From assembly GCF_014117215.1 (NCBI RefSeq), contig NZ_JACGXS010000009.1:62001-126000 (forward strand): a stretch of DNA of 64,000 nucleotides. The letters are read 5' to 3'. The stretch is from Stenotrophomonas tumulicola. GTDB lineage: Bacteria > Pseudomonadota > Gammaproteobacteria > Xanthomonadales > Xanthomonadaceae. Below the pieces are notes generated by a model. The model had not been told where the DNA came from. It made no database searches and saw nothing but the letters and a program-made list of their open reading frames with translations. Shown here one piece after another: positions 44,454 to 52,462 of this stretch (its first letter is position 1; each line of letters begins with the position of its first letter). The translations under genes were made by a program, and so were the position numbers.

Positions 44454-45512
44454 ATGGCCGCCCGTGACGATGCTCCGCTGCAGACCCTGTTCCTGCCGTT
44501 CGCCCAAGGGCAGCTGCGCTGGCCCGAAGGCCCGGTGGCTTTCCTGCGTGCGCGTGATGGTTGGCCATTGCGCGAGCACGCGCAGGGCCGGGACTTGAGC
44601 TGCGAGCAGAGCTTCGCCCCGTTCGCGCAGGCGCTGCAATCGGCTGGCTGGCAGGTTTCACCGCGGCTGGGCGAAGACCAGGCCGGCCGCTTCGGCGTGG
44701 TGCTGGTGCTGCCCCCGCGGCAGCGCGACGAGGCCCGCGCCCTGTTCGCCCGTGCGCTGCAACTGCTGGCACCGGGCGGCGTGGTCGTGGCCTGCCAGTC
44801 CAACGACGAAGGGGCACGCTCGGGTGAGGGCGATTTCAAGCAGTTGACCGGCCTGGGCGGCAGCCTGGCCAAGAACCATTGCCGGGTGTACTGGAGCGCT
44901 CCGGCGCAGGGCCAGCATGACGCGGCGCTGGCCGAACGCTGGGCCACGTTGGATGCGCCACGGAAGATCCTTGGCGGGCGCTTCACCAGCCGCCCCGGCG
45001 TATTCGCCTGGGACCGTACCGATCCTGCCTCCGTGCTGCTGGCCGAGAACCTGCCGGCCGACCTGGCAGGACGTGCGGCCGACCTGGGCGCCGGTTATGG
45101 CTATCTTTCCCGCGAGCTGCTGGAGCGCTGCCCGAAGATCACCGCGCTGGACCTGTATGAAGCGGAGGCGCGCGCGCTGGACTTGGCGCGGGTCAACCTG
45201 GCCGAGCCGCCGCGCGCGCTGCCCCTGCAGTTCCTGTGGCGCGATGTCACCGCCGGCATCGAACCGGGGTACGACGTCATCATCAGCAATCCGCCGTTCC
45301 ACACGCCTTCCCGCGAAAACCGCCCGGACATCGGCCAGCGCTTCATTGCCGTGGCGGCGCAGGCGCTGAAGCGGGGAGGACGGCTGTTCGTGGTGGCCAA
45401 CCGCCATCTCCCTTATGAGCACGTGCTCAACGACAGTTTCGGCACGGTGCGGGTGATCGCCGAGCGCGACGGCTTCAAGCTGCTCGAGGCGGTGCGTGGA
45501 GGCAGCCGGTGA
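44454..45512 (+). CDS. rsmC: 16S rRNA (guanine1207-N2)-methyltransferase-like
   Basis: 352 aa from the ATG at 44454. RsmC layout: a degenerate N-terminal methyltransferase half (to about 165) and an active C-terminal half with DLGAGYGYLSRELLE and the base-binding N279PPFH motif of N2-guanine methyltransferases. It methylates G1207 of 16S rRNA in E. coli. It overlaps the next gene by 4 bp (GTGA), and that one overlaps the third, so rsmC, an rsuA-like pseudouridine synthase and a HAD phosphatase form one translationally coupled unit, the first two both rRNA-modifying. Confidence 0.88.
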   Translation: MAARDDAPLQTLFLPFAQGQLRWPEGPVAFLRARDGWPLREHAQGRDLSCEQSFAPFAQALQSAGWQVSPRLGEDQAGRFGVVLVLPPRQRDEARALFARALQLLAPGGVVVACQSNDEGARSGEGDFKQLTGLGGSLAKNHCRVYWSAPAQGQHDAALAERWATLDAPRKILGGRFTSRPGVFAWDRTDPASVLLAENLPADLAGRAADLGAGYGYLSRELLERCPKITALDLYEAEARALDLARVNLAEPPRALPLQFLWRDVTAGIEPGYDVIISNPPFHTPSRENRPDIGQRFIAVAAQALKRGGRLFVVANRHLPYEHVLNDSFGTVRVIAERDGFKLLEAVRGGSR

Positions 45513-46210
45513 AACTGGTCAAGCTGATCGCCAACCTCGGATATGGCAGCCGCAAGCAGGTGCAGTGGTTGTTCCGCGAAGGCCGTGTCACCGATGCCGA
45601 CGGCGAGGTGCTGTACGCCGACGACCAGGTGGCGCATGAAGCGATCCGCGTCGACGGCGAGCCGCTGGATCCCCCCGTTGGCCTCACCATCGCGTTGTCG
45701 AAGCCACGCGGAGTCACCTGCTCGACCAAGGACAAGGGACGGCTGGTCTACGACCTGCTGCCACCGCGCTTCCGCGACCGCGACCCGGTGCTGTCCACGG
45801 TGGGGCGCCTGGATCGCGATACCAGTGGCCTGCTGCTGCTGACCGACGATGGCCTGCTGCTGCACCGGATCATCTCGCCCAAGGCCAGGCTGCCGAAGGT
45901 GTACGAGGTGGAGTTGGCCGAAGACCTGCGTGGTGATGAAGTGGCGTTGTTTTCCAGCGGCACCCTGATGCTGGAATCGGAGAAGACGCCGTTGTTGCCG
46001 GCCGAGCTGGAAGTGCTGGGCCCGCGCAACGCGCGGCTGGTCCTGCACGAGGGCCGTTACCACCAGGTGCGGCGGATGTTCGCCGCCGCCGGCAACCACG
46101 TGCAGGCGCTGCATCGCAGCCGCGTCGGCGGGCTTGGCCTGGAAGGGTTGGAAGAGGGACAGTGGCGCCAGCTGGGTGCGGCCGACCTGGAAACCCTGTT
46201 CGCGCCGTGA
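45509..46210 (+). CDS. rsuA: 16S rRNA pseudouridine synthase, RsuA-like
   Basis: 233 aa from a GTG at 45509 that overlaps the rsmC stop. An S4 RNA-binding domain (1-60, MKLVKLIANLGYGSRKQVQWLF) precedes a PSUS catalytic domain with the signature GRLDRDTSGLLLLT. Catalytic Asp102 is at the same number as in E. coli RsuA, which makes pseudouridine 516 in 16S rRNA. The C-terminal block EGRYHQVRRMFAAAGNHV is conserved. Specificity for position 516 is inferred. Confidence 0.9.
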   Translation: MKLVKLIANLGYGSRKQVQWLFREGRVTDADGEVLYADDQVAHEAIRVDGEPLDPPVGLTIALSKPRGVTCSTKDKGRLVYDLLPPRFRDRDPVLSTVGRLDRDTSGLLLLTDDGLLLHRIISPKARLPKVYEVELAEDLRGDEVALFSSGTLMLESEKTPLLPAELEVLGPRNARLVLHEGRYHQVRRMFAAAGNHVQALHRSRVGGLGLEGLEEGQWRQLGAADLETLFAP

Positions 46211-46890
46211 GTGCCGTCGCCGCTTTGCCTTATCGTCCCGACGCCGTGATCTTCGACATGGACGGCTTGATGATCGACAGCGAGCGGGTGTCGATCGGCT
46301 GCTGGAACCAGGCTGCGCTGGAGTTGCAGGTTCCGCTGCCGGAGGGCTTCTTCCTGCACATGGTGGGGCTCGGTGAGCGCGATTGCCGCGTGCTGCTGCA
46401 GCGCCACGTCGATGGCGCCGGGCGCATCGACGCATTGTTCGCCCGCTGCCACCAGCTGTACGAAGAACGCACGCAGGCGGGACTGCCGTTGCGCCCCGGC
46501 ATCATCGAACTGCTGGACCTGCTGCAGGCAAACGGCATGCCGCGCGCAGTGGCGACCTCCACCCGGCAACCGCGCGCCAACCGCAAGCTGGCGGCCAGCG
46601 GATTGCTGCCGTACTTCGACGCGGTGGTGACCAGCAGCGATGTGCAGCATCCCAAGCCGGCGCCGGACATCTACCTGCTTGCCGCGCAGCGGCTGGAACA
46701 GCACCCTGCGCGCTGCCTTGCACTGGAGGATTCGCCGGCCGGTACGCGTGCTGCGCTGGCTGCCGGCATGACCGTGATCCAGGTGCCGGACCTGGTGCAT
46801 CCGGACACGGCCCAGCGCGCGCTGGGCCATCGCATCGTCGATTCACTGCACGATGCGCGGGCGCTGTTGGTGCCCTGGCTGGTTGCATGA
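46207..46890 (+). CDS. HAD-family phosphatase
   Basis: 227 aa from a GTG at 46207 overlapping the previous TGA. Motif I is IFDMDGLMIDSE (Asp nucleophile and acid), motif II is VATSTRQPRAN, motif III/IV is VVTSSDVQHPKPAPDIYLLAAQRL..LALEDSPAG. It belongs to the beta-phosphoglucomutase/phosphatase branch with a C1 cap. Substrate unknown. It ends the rsmC-rsuA operon and is followed by a SMAG element. Confidence 0.88.
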   Translation: MSAVAALPYRPDAVIFDMDGLMIDSERVSIGCWNQAALELQVPLPEGFFLHMVGLGERDCRVLLQRHVDGAGRIDALFARCHQLYEERTQAGLPLRPGIIELLDLLQANGMPRAVATSTRQPRANRKLAASGLLPYFDAVVTSSDVQHPKPAPDIYLLAAQRLEQHPARCLALEDSPAGTRAALAAGMTVIQVPDLVHPDTAQRALGHRIVDSLHDARALLVPWLVA

Positions 46891-46893
46891 CCC

Positions 46894-46918
46894 GGTAGAG
46901 CGGGGCCATGCCCCGCTG
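46894..46918. repeat. SMAG element between HAD gene and fabB
   Basis: GGTAGAGCGGGGCCATGCCCCGCT (46894-46917) is a single SMAG unit lying 3 nt past the HAD stop, between convergent genes. Confidence 0.8.
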
Positions 46919-46971
46919 CATTGCGATCGGCCATGTAGCAGGCTGGTGCCGTCGATCCGCTCCGGTCGGGC

Positions 46972-48180
46972 TCAGGCCCGGCCGAACACCAGCGCGGCGT
47001 TGGTGCCGCCGAAACCGAAGCTGTTGGACATCACCGTGTCCAGCTTCTGCTCGCGGCTTTCGCGCAGGATCGGGAAACCTTCCACCTTCGGGTCCAGTTC
47101 GCTGATGTTGGCCGAGCCGGCCACGAAGCCGTCGCGCATCATCAGCAGGCAGTAGATCGCCTCGTGCACGCTGGCAGCACCCAGCGAATGGCCCGACAGT
47201 GCCTTGGTCGACGACAGCGGCGGAATGGCGTCGCCGAAGACCTCGCGGATCGCGTTCAACTCGGTGACATCGCCCAGCGGCGTGGAGGTGCCATGGGTGT
47301 TGAGGTAGTCCAGCGGACGGTCCACGTGTTCCATGGCCATCTTCATGCAGCGCACCGCGCCCTCGCCTGAAGGCGCGACCATGTCGGCACCATCGGAGGT
47401 CACGCCGTAGCCGATCAGCTCGGCATGGATGGTCGCGCCGCGTGCCACGGCATGGTCATAGTCTTCCAGCACCAGCATGCCGCCGCCACCGGCGATGACG
47501 AAGCCATCGCGATCCTTGTCGTACGGACGCGAAGCGGTGGCAGGGGTGTCGTTGAAGCTGGTGGACAGTGCGCCCATGGCATCGAACATCACGCTCATCG
47601 ACCAGTGCAGGTCTTCGCCGCCGCCGGCGAGCATGATGTCCTGGGCACCGTGGCGGATCAGGTCGGCGGCCGCACCGATGCAGTGCGCGGAGGTCGCGCA
47701 GGCCGCCGACAGCGAGTAGCTCAGGCCCTTGATCTGGAAGGAGGTGGCCAGGCACGCCGACACGGTGGAGCACATCGTGCGCGGCACCATGTACGGGCCG
47801 ACCTTGCGCACGCCACGGCTGCGCAGGATGTCAGCGGTTTCCACCTGCCATTCGCTGGAGCCGCCGCCGGAGCCGGCGATCAGGCCGGTGCGGGGGTTGC
47901 TGACCTGCTCCGTGGTCAAGCCGGCATCGGCGATCGCATCGCGTGCGGCCAGGTAGGCGAAGGCCGAGGCGTCGCTCATGAAGCGCTTGAGCTTGCGGTC
48001 GATCAGGGTATCCAGCTCCAGGTCCACGCGGCCGCCCACCTGGCTGCGCAGGCCGGCTTCGGCATGGTCGGGCAGTGCGGTGATGCCGGCACGGCCTGCA
48101 CGCAGGTTGGCCGACACGGTATCCAGGTCGTTGCCCAGGCACGAGGTGATACCCATTCCGGTAATGACGACACGACGCAT
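46972..48180 (-). CDS. fabB: 3-oxoacyl-ACP synthase I
   Basis: 402 aa. Condensing-enzyme motifs: active Cys161 in [11 protein letters not shown], His296 in [11 protein letters not shown] and His331 in [10 protein letters not shown]. The family tag is [10 protein letters not shown] near the N-terminus and [14 protein letters not shown] at the end. FabB extends 3-cis-decenoyl-ACP, so it is needed for unsaturated fatty acids. It shares a one-base overlap with fabA (TGATG), giving coupled translation of the pair. Confidence 0.96.
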   Translation of the reverse strand: MRRVVITGMGITSCLGNDLDTVSANLRAGRAGITALPDHAEAGLRSQVGGRVDLELDTLIDRKLKRFMSDASAFAYLAARDAIADAGLTTEQVSNPRTGLIAGSGGGSSEWQVETADILRSRGVRKVGPYMVPRTMCSTVSACLATSFQIKGLSYSLSAACATSAHCIGAAADLIRHGAQDIMLAGGGEDLHWSMSVMFDAMGALSTSFNDTPATASRPYDKDRDGFVIAGGGGMLVLEDYDHAVARGATIHAELIGYGVTSDGADMVAPSGEGAVRCMKMAMEHVDRPLDYLNTHGTSTPLGDVTELNAIREVFGDAIPPLSSTKALSGHSLGAASVHEAIYCLLMMRDGFVAGSANISELDPKVEGFPILRESREQKLDTVMSNSFGFGGTNAALVFGRA

Positions 48181-48695
48181 CAGAAGTTCTCGGTGGAAGT
48201 GAAAAGACCCACGCGCAGATCCTTGGCGACGTAGATTTCGCGGCCGTCGACCAGCATGCGGGCGTCGGCCTGGGCCATCACCAGCTTGCGGTTGATGACA
48301 CGGGTGATGTCGATTTCATAGGTGACCAGCTTGGCTTCCGGCAATACCTGCCCGGTGAACTTCACTTCGCCGCAGCCCAGTGCGCGGCCTCGCCCCGGGG
48401 CGCCCAGCCAGGTGAGGAAGAAGCCGGTGAGCTGCCACATGGCATCCAGGCCCAGGCAGCCGGGCATCACCGGATCGCCAGTGAAGTGGCAGCCGAAGAA
48501 CCACAGGTCCGGGCGGATATCCAGTTCTGCGCGTACCATTCCCTTGCCGCAGGAGCCACCATCGTCGCGGATGTCGGTGATGCGATCGAACATCAGCATC
48601 GGGTCGTTGGGCAGGCGGCCGGCGCTTGCGCCGAACAGTTCACCGCGGGCGCTGGCCAGCAGCTGGTCGCGGTCGAACGCGTGGAGACGAGTCAT
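48180..48695 (-). CDS. fabA: 3-hydroxydecanoyl-ACP dehydratase/isomerase
   Basis: 171 aa from the ATG at 48695. Active-site His70 and Asp84 ([21 protein letters not shown]) occupy the same positions as in E. coli FabA. The enzyme dehydrates 3-hydroxydecanoyl-ACP and isomerises the product, starting unsaturated fatty acid synthesis. It is the first gene of the fabAB unit. The 200-bp gap to divergent dinB holds a palindrome that may bind a regulator. Confidence 0.97.
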   Translation of the reverse strand: MTRLHAFDRDQLLASARGELFGASAGRLPNDPMLMFDRITDIRDDGGSCGKGMVRAELDIRPDLWFFGCHFTGDPVMPGCLGLDAMWQLTGFFLTWLGAPGRGRALGCGEVKFTGQVLPEAKLVTYEIDITRVINRKLVMAQADARMLVDGREIYVAKDLRVGLFTSTENF

Positions 48696-48781
48696 GGAAA
48701 GCACGATCCTGGAAGCGAAGAACGGGTCATCAAGCGTGCGAGGATGCACGAGCAGAATGGTTTCAATCAAACATTTCCACC

Positions 48782-48802
48782 GTACGCACGCGTAGTGTGT
48801 AC
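48782..48802. promoter_or_regulatory. Imperfect palindrome upstream of fabA
   Basis: GTACGCAC (48782-48789), a 5-bp spacer and GTGTGTAC (48795-48802) are an inverted repeat with one mismatch per arm. It lies 87 nt upstream of fabA and 95 nt upstream of divergent dinB. TetR-type regulators of unsaturated fatty acid synthesis (FabR, DesT) use comparable spaced palindromes, but the regulator here is not known. Confidence 0.4.
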
Positions 48803-48896
48803 AGCTGAAAGCGCGCATCCTGTTGATGTGCAACGACCATACTTCGGCGTGTGGCCTACCAACGTCGAATGCCCCTTCACCCGCTGCAATGAGCCT

Positions 48897-49973
48897 ATGC
48901 GCAAGATCATCCACGTTGACATGGACGCCTTCTACGCGTCGGTGGAGCAGCGCGACGATGCGTCGTTGCGCGGCAGGCCGGTAGTGGTGGCATGGCGTGG
49001 GGCGCGTTCGGTGGTGTGCGCGGCTTCGTACGAGGCGCGGGTATTCGGCGTCCGTTCGGCAATGCCGGCGGTGCGCGCGGAGCGCCTGTGCCCGGATGCG
49101 GTGTTCGTGCCGCCGGATTTCGCCCGCTACAAGGCGGTATCGCGGCAGGTACGGGAAATATTCCTGCGCCATACCGACCTTGTCGAACCGCTGTCGCTGG
49201 ACGAGGCTTACCTGGATGTCACCGAGTCGAAATCCGGGCTGGCGCTGGCGACCGACATCGCGCGCGACATCCGCGCGCAGATCCGCGAGGAAACCTCGCT
49301 TACCGCCTCGGCCGGCATCGCGCCGAACAAGTTCCTGGCCAAGATTGCATCGGACTGGCGCAAGCCGGATGGCCAGTTCGTCATCCCGCCGCAGCGCGTG
49401 GATGCCTTCCTGGCCCCGCTGCCGGTGAAGAAGGTGCCGGGGGTAGGCAAGGTGATGGAAGGAAAGCTGTCCGCGCGCGGCATCGTGACCTGTGGCGACC
49501 TGCGTGCGTGGCCGCTGGCGGCGCTGGAGGAAGCATTCGGAAGCTTTGGCCGCAGCCTGTTCAACCGTGCGCGCGGCATCGACGAGCGGCCGGTGGAACC
49601 GGACCAGCCGGTGCAGTCGATTTCTTCCGAAGACACCTTTGCCGAGGACATCCCGCTGGAGGCGCTGGCACCGGCGATCGTGCAGTTGGCGGAGAAGACC
49701 TGGAACGCCACCCGCAAGACCGATCGCACCGGCCATACGGTGGTGCTGAAATTGAAGACCGCACAGTTCCGCATCCTCACCCGCAGCTATACGCCGGAGC
49801 GGCCACCGGAATCGATGGAGGAACTGCGCGACATCGCCCTGGCGCTGCGCGCCCGCGTGGATCTGCCGCCGGAAACACGCTATCGGCTGGTCGGCGTTGG
49901 GCTGGGCGGCTTCCGCGAGCGCGAAGCCGCCGTGCAGGGCGACCTGTTCGAAAATGGGGACGGAGGTAATTAA
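48897..49973 (+). CDS. dinB: DNA polymerase IV (Y-family)
   Basis: 358 aa from the ATG at 48897. Y-family palm: [14 protein letters not shown] (Asp8 and neighbours), [10 protein letters not shown] (Asp/Glu), then [18 protein letters not shown], a thumb with [12 protein letters not shown] and a little-finger domain ([16 protein letters not shown]). It carries out translesion synthesis. The last seven residues (ENGDGGN) and the stop are encoded within the left arm of an inverted repeat at 49951-50002, so the natural C-terminus was probably altered by that element. No LexA box was noticed upstream. Confidence 0.95.
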   Translation: MRKIIHVDMDAFYASVEQRDDASLRGRPVVVAWRGARSVVCAASYEARVFGVRSAMPAVRAERLCPDAVFVPPDFARYKAVSRQVREIFLRHTDLVEPLSLDEAYLDVTESKSGLALATDIARDIRAQIREETSLTASAGIAPNKFLAKIASDWRKPDGQFVIPPQRVDAFLAPLPVKKVPGVGKVMEGKLSARGIVTCGDLRAWPLAALEEAFGSFGRSLFNRARGIDERPVEPDQPVQSISSEDTFAEDIPLEALAPAIVQLAEKTWNATRKTDRTGHTVVLKLKTAQFRILTRSYTPERPPESMEELRDIALALRARVDLPPETRYRLVGVGLGGFREREAAVQGDLFENGDGGN

Positions 49974-50002
49974 GTGGTCTTAATTACCTCCGTCCCCATT
50001 TT
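49951..50002. repeat. Long inverted repeat with GGGGACGGAGG core, copy 3
   Basis: AAAATGGGGACGGAGGTAAT extended to 49974 pairs with its complement at 49979-50002: 24-bp perfect arms, 4-nt loop. It differs from copies 1 and 2 by the GGTAATTAAG variant. The left arm overlaps the last dinB codons and its TAA; the right arm abuts the stop of the convergent oxidoreductase gene (50003-50005). Confidence 0.87.
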
Positions 50003-50641
50003 TCAGTACGCCGCGGTGATGATTTCGCGCGGGTAGGCGTGGTTTTCCAGCTCGGCGACGAAGGCCGCGCCATAGTCGGCGTAGCTGATGTGGCTGCGGC
50101 CCTGCGCATCGGCAAGGAAGCTGCGGGCCTGTACGCGGTACTGGCCGCGTTCTTCACCGGGGCCGATTTCCGCAGCGGGCGAGAAGAACGTCCAGTCGAT
50201 GTCCTCTGCGCTGCGCAGCAGTGCCAGCGCGTCGCGTGCAGCCAGCGCAAAGGGCTTGTAGGCGGCGGGGAAATCCGGGGTGTCCACCAGCTGGACGCCG
50301 GGTGCGATTTCCAGGCTGCCGGCACCGCCGACCACCACCAGCCGAGGCACCGCGGCGGTACGGGCAGCGGCCAGCAGCTGTCCGGCGACCACCGTAATCT
50401 GGCTGATGTCATCGCCCGGGCGCGGGCCGTAGGCACTGGCCAGCACGTCATGGCCGCTGATCGCGCTCGCCAATGCGGCGGTGTCATCCAGTGCGGCCAC
50501 CGCCAGCGAGGCACCTTGCAGTTCATCCGGCAGGTCTTTTTTGCTGCGCACGATGGCGGTGACCTGATGGCCGTTGGCCAGGGCATGGCGGGCGATCTGG
50601 CGCCCGATGTTGCCGGTGGCGCCGACGAGGGCAATCTTCAT
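50003..50641 (-). CDS. NAD(P)-binding atypical SDR/NmrA-like oxidoreductase
   Basis: 212 aa starting MKIALVGATGNIGRQIARHALANGHQVTAIVR, the GATGxxG Rossmann motif of the NAD(P)H-binding extended/atypical SDR group. VVVGGAGSLEIAPG is the next conserved block and SYADYGAAFVAELENHAYPREIIT ends the protein. Typical relatives act as NADPH-dependent reductases or redox sensors. It is divergent from a LysR gene (98 bp apart), the usual partner arrangement. Confidence 0.85.
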   Translation of the reverse strand: MKIALVGATGNIGRQIARHALANGHQVTAIVRSKKDLPDELQGASLAVAALDDTAALASAISGHDVLASAYGPRPGDDISQITVVAGQLLAAARTAAVPRLVVVGGAGSLEIAPGVQLVDTPDFPAAYKPFALAARDALALLRSAEDIDWTFFSPAAEIGPGEERGQYRVQARSFLADAQGRSHISYADYGAAFVAELENHAYPREIITAAY

Positions 50642-50739
50642 GGGAGGAGCTCCGTTGCGGTTGATGTGGCCACTGTAGATCGCCGGAATGGATCGAAAAA
50701 CAGCGTATAACGGTCATGTTTATTGCATGGATCGAGCAT

Positions 50740-51642
50740 ATGGACCGATTGACCGGCATCGATGTGTTCATCGAAGTGGCCGAGCGAGGCAGCCTCACTG
50801 CCGCCGCCGATGCCCTGGCGATGTCCCGGCCGATGGTGACGCGCCATCTGGCTGGACTGGAAAGCTGGCTGGGGGCGCGGCTGCTGCACCGGACCACGCG
50901 GCGTATCAGCCTGACCGGGCCCGGTGAAGCGGCCCTGGCCAGGTTCCGGCAGATGCGTGGCATCAGCGCTGGACTGCAGGACGAACTGGCCAGCGACGAC
51001 CCGGAGCCGCACGGGACGCTGCGGGTCACCGCCAGCGTGTCCTTCGGCCAGATCCACCTGGCGCCGGCAGTGGCCGAGTTCGTGCAGCGGCACCGGCAGG
51101 CGCGCATCGAAATGTTGATGGTCGACCGCATCGTCAACCTGGTGGAAGAGCGCATCGACCTTGCCGTGCGCATTTCGCGGCAGATCGACCCGGCCCTGAT
51201 TGCCCGCCGGCTGGCGTCTTGCCGATCGGTGTTGTGCGCGACGCCGGCCTACCTTGCCCTGCACGGCACGCCTGGCAGCGCCGAAGCGCTGGCCTCGCAC
51301 AACTGCCTCACCCACCACTATGTCGGCAAGGGCACGTGGCGCCTGCAGCGCGATGGACGCGAAGTGGCAGTGGGCGTTGCCGGCAACATCAGTGCGAATG
51401 ATGCGTCCCTGTTGCTGGAGGCCGTGCGCGCCGATGCGGGTATCGCGATGCTGCCGATGTACCAGGTCCACCCGCTGCTGCAGCAGGGAGAGCTGGTCGC
51501 CCTGTTGCCGGAATACGCGCTGGAGGCCATGGGCCTGCATGCGGTGTACGCCTCGCGGCGGCAGCAGTCGCCGTTGCTGCGCAGCTTCATCGACTTCCTC
51601 TCGGATCGCTTTTCCAGTGCGGCATTCGCGCCATTCTGCTGA
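50740..51642 (+). CDS. LysR-family transcriptional regulator
   Basis: 300 aa from the ATG at 50740 (MDRLTGIDVFIEVAERGS); an in-frame ATG at 50716 is possible. N-terminal HTH: SLTAAADALAMSRPMVTRHLAGLESWLGARLLHRTTRRISLTGPG. The effector domain runs to the C-terminus (ARIEMLMVDRIVNLVEERIDLAVRIS). It likely controls the divergent NAD(P)-dependent oxidoreductase. Confidence 0.9.
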   Translation: MDRLTGIDVFIEVAERGSLTAAADALAMSRPMVTRHLAGLESWLGARLLHRTTRRISLTGPGEAALARFRQMRGISAGLQDELASDDPEPHGTLRVTASVSFGQIHLAPAVAEFVQRHRQARIEMLMVDRIVNLVEERIDLAVRISRQIDPALIARRLASCRSVLCATPAYLALHGTPGSAEALASHNCLTHHYVGKGTWRLQRDGREVAVGVAGNISANDASLLLEAVRADAGIAMLPMYQVHPLLQQGELVALLPEYALEAMGLHAVYASRRQQSPLLRSFIDFLSDRFSSAAFAPFC

Positions 51643-51702
51643 GCGCTCCACCATTGCGGGCGTAGGTAGAATGCGCGTTCCCCCGCCGAACGCAATCGCC
51701 CC

Positions 51703-52374
51703 ATGAACCCAGCCATGTATCCCTATCCGCTGGTCGTGTTCGACCTTGACGGCACGCTGGTGGACAGCGGCAGTGACATTGCCGAAGCGCTCAACCGTAC
51801 GCTGCAGGACTGGCAGCTGCCGCGCGTTGCCGAAGCGACGGTGCTGACCTGGATCGGCGATGGTGTACGGCGGCTGGTGGAGCAGGCGTTCACTGCCGGT
51901 GGCAGCAGGGCCGACCTGGACGTGGTGATGCCGGGCTTCATGGTGCATTACCGCGAGTGCCTGCTGCGCAGTCCACGGCTGTTCGACGGCGTGCGTGAAG
52001 CGCTGGCCCTGTTGCGCGGGCGGGAGGTGCCACTGGCGATCTGCACCAACAAGCCTGCCGCGCTGGTGCAGCCGTTGCTGGAGTACCTGGGCATTGGCCA
52101 GCAGTTCGCGCTGGTGCTGGGGGGCGATTCACTGCCGCAGCGCAAGCCCAGCGGCGAACCGCTGCGGCATATCGCCGCGCAGTTCGGTGTCGCCACCGGC
52201 GACTGCCTGATGGTGGGCGATTCGTTGACCGATTACCGCGCTGCGCAGGATGCCGGCATGCCGATCGCGCTGGTGCGCTATGGATACCCGCGTGGACTGG
52301 ACCTGGATACCGCCGATGCGGTGGTGGTGGTCGATGACCTGCGCGCGCTGCCAGGGCTGCGCGACGGCGAATGA
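51703..52374 (+). CDS. gph: HAD-family phosphatase, phosphoglycolate phosphatase-like
   Basis: 223 aa. HAD motif I is VVFDLDGTLVDSGSD, motif II ICTNKPAALV, motif III KPSGEPL and motif IV MVGDSLTDYRAAQDAG, with a C1 cap of about 80 residues. The layout matches Gph, which hydrolyses 2-phosphoglycolate formed from DNA 3'-phosphoglycolate repair. Other substrates are possible in this family. Downstream are SMAG-like palindromes and the convergent btuB gene. Confidence 0.82.
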   Translation: MNPAMYPYPLVVFDLDGTLVDSGSDIAEALNRTLQDWQLPRVAEATVLTWIGDGVRRLVEQAFTAGGSRADLDVVMPGFMVHYRECLLRSPRLFDGVREALALLRGREVPLAICTNKPAALVQPLLEYLGIGQQFALVLGGDSLPQRKPSGEPLRHIAAQFGVATGDCLMVGDSLTDYRAAQDAGMPIALVRYGYPRGLDLDTADAVVVVDDLRALPGLRDGE

Positions 52375-52378
52375 GCGA

Positions 52379-52452
52379 AGCGCCGGGCCGTGCCCGGCGG
52401 CATATTTCCGCCCACGGCCCGCTGCGCTCGCCGACCGTGGGTCGGCGCTACC
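52379..52452. repeat. SMAG-like palindromes between gph and btuB
   Basis: GCGCCGGGCCGTGCCCGGCGG (from 52379) is a unit without GTAG; an inverted GCCGACCGTGGGTCGGCGCTACC (52430-52452) has GTAG at its outer end. They fill the gap between convergent genes. Confidence 0.65.
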
Positions 52453-52462
52453 CTGCCAGCCG

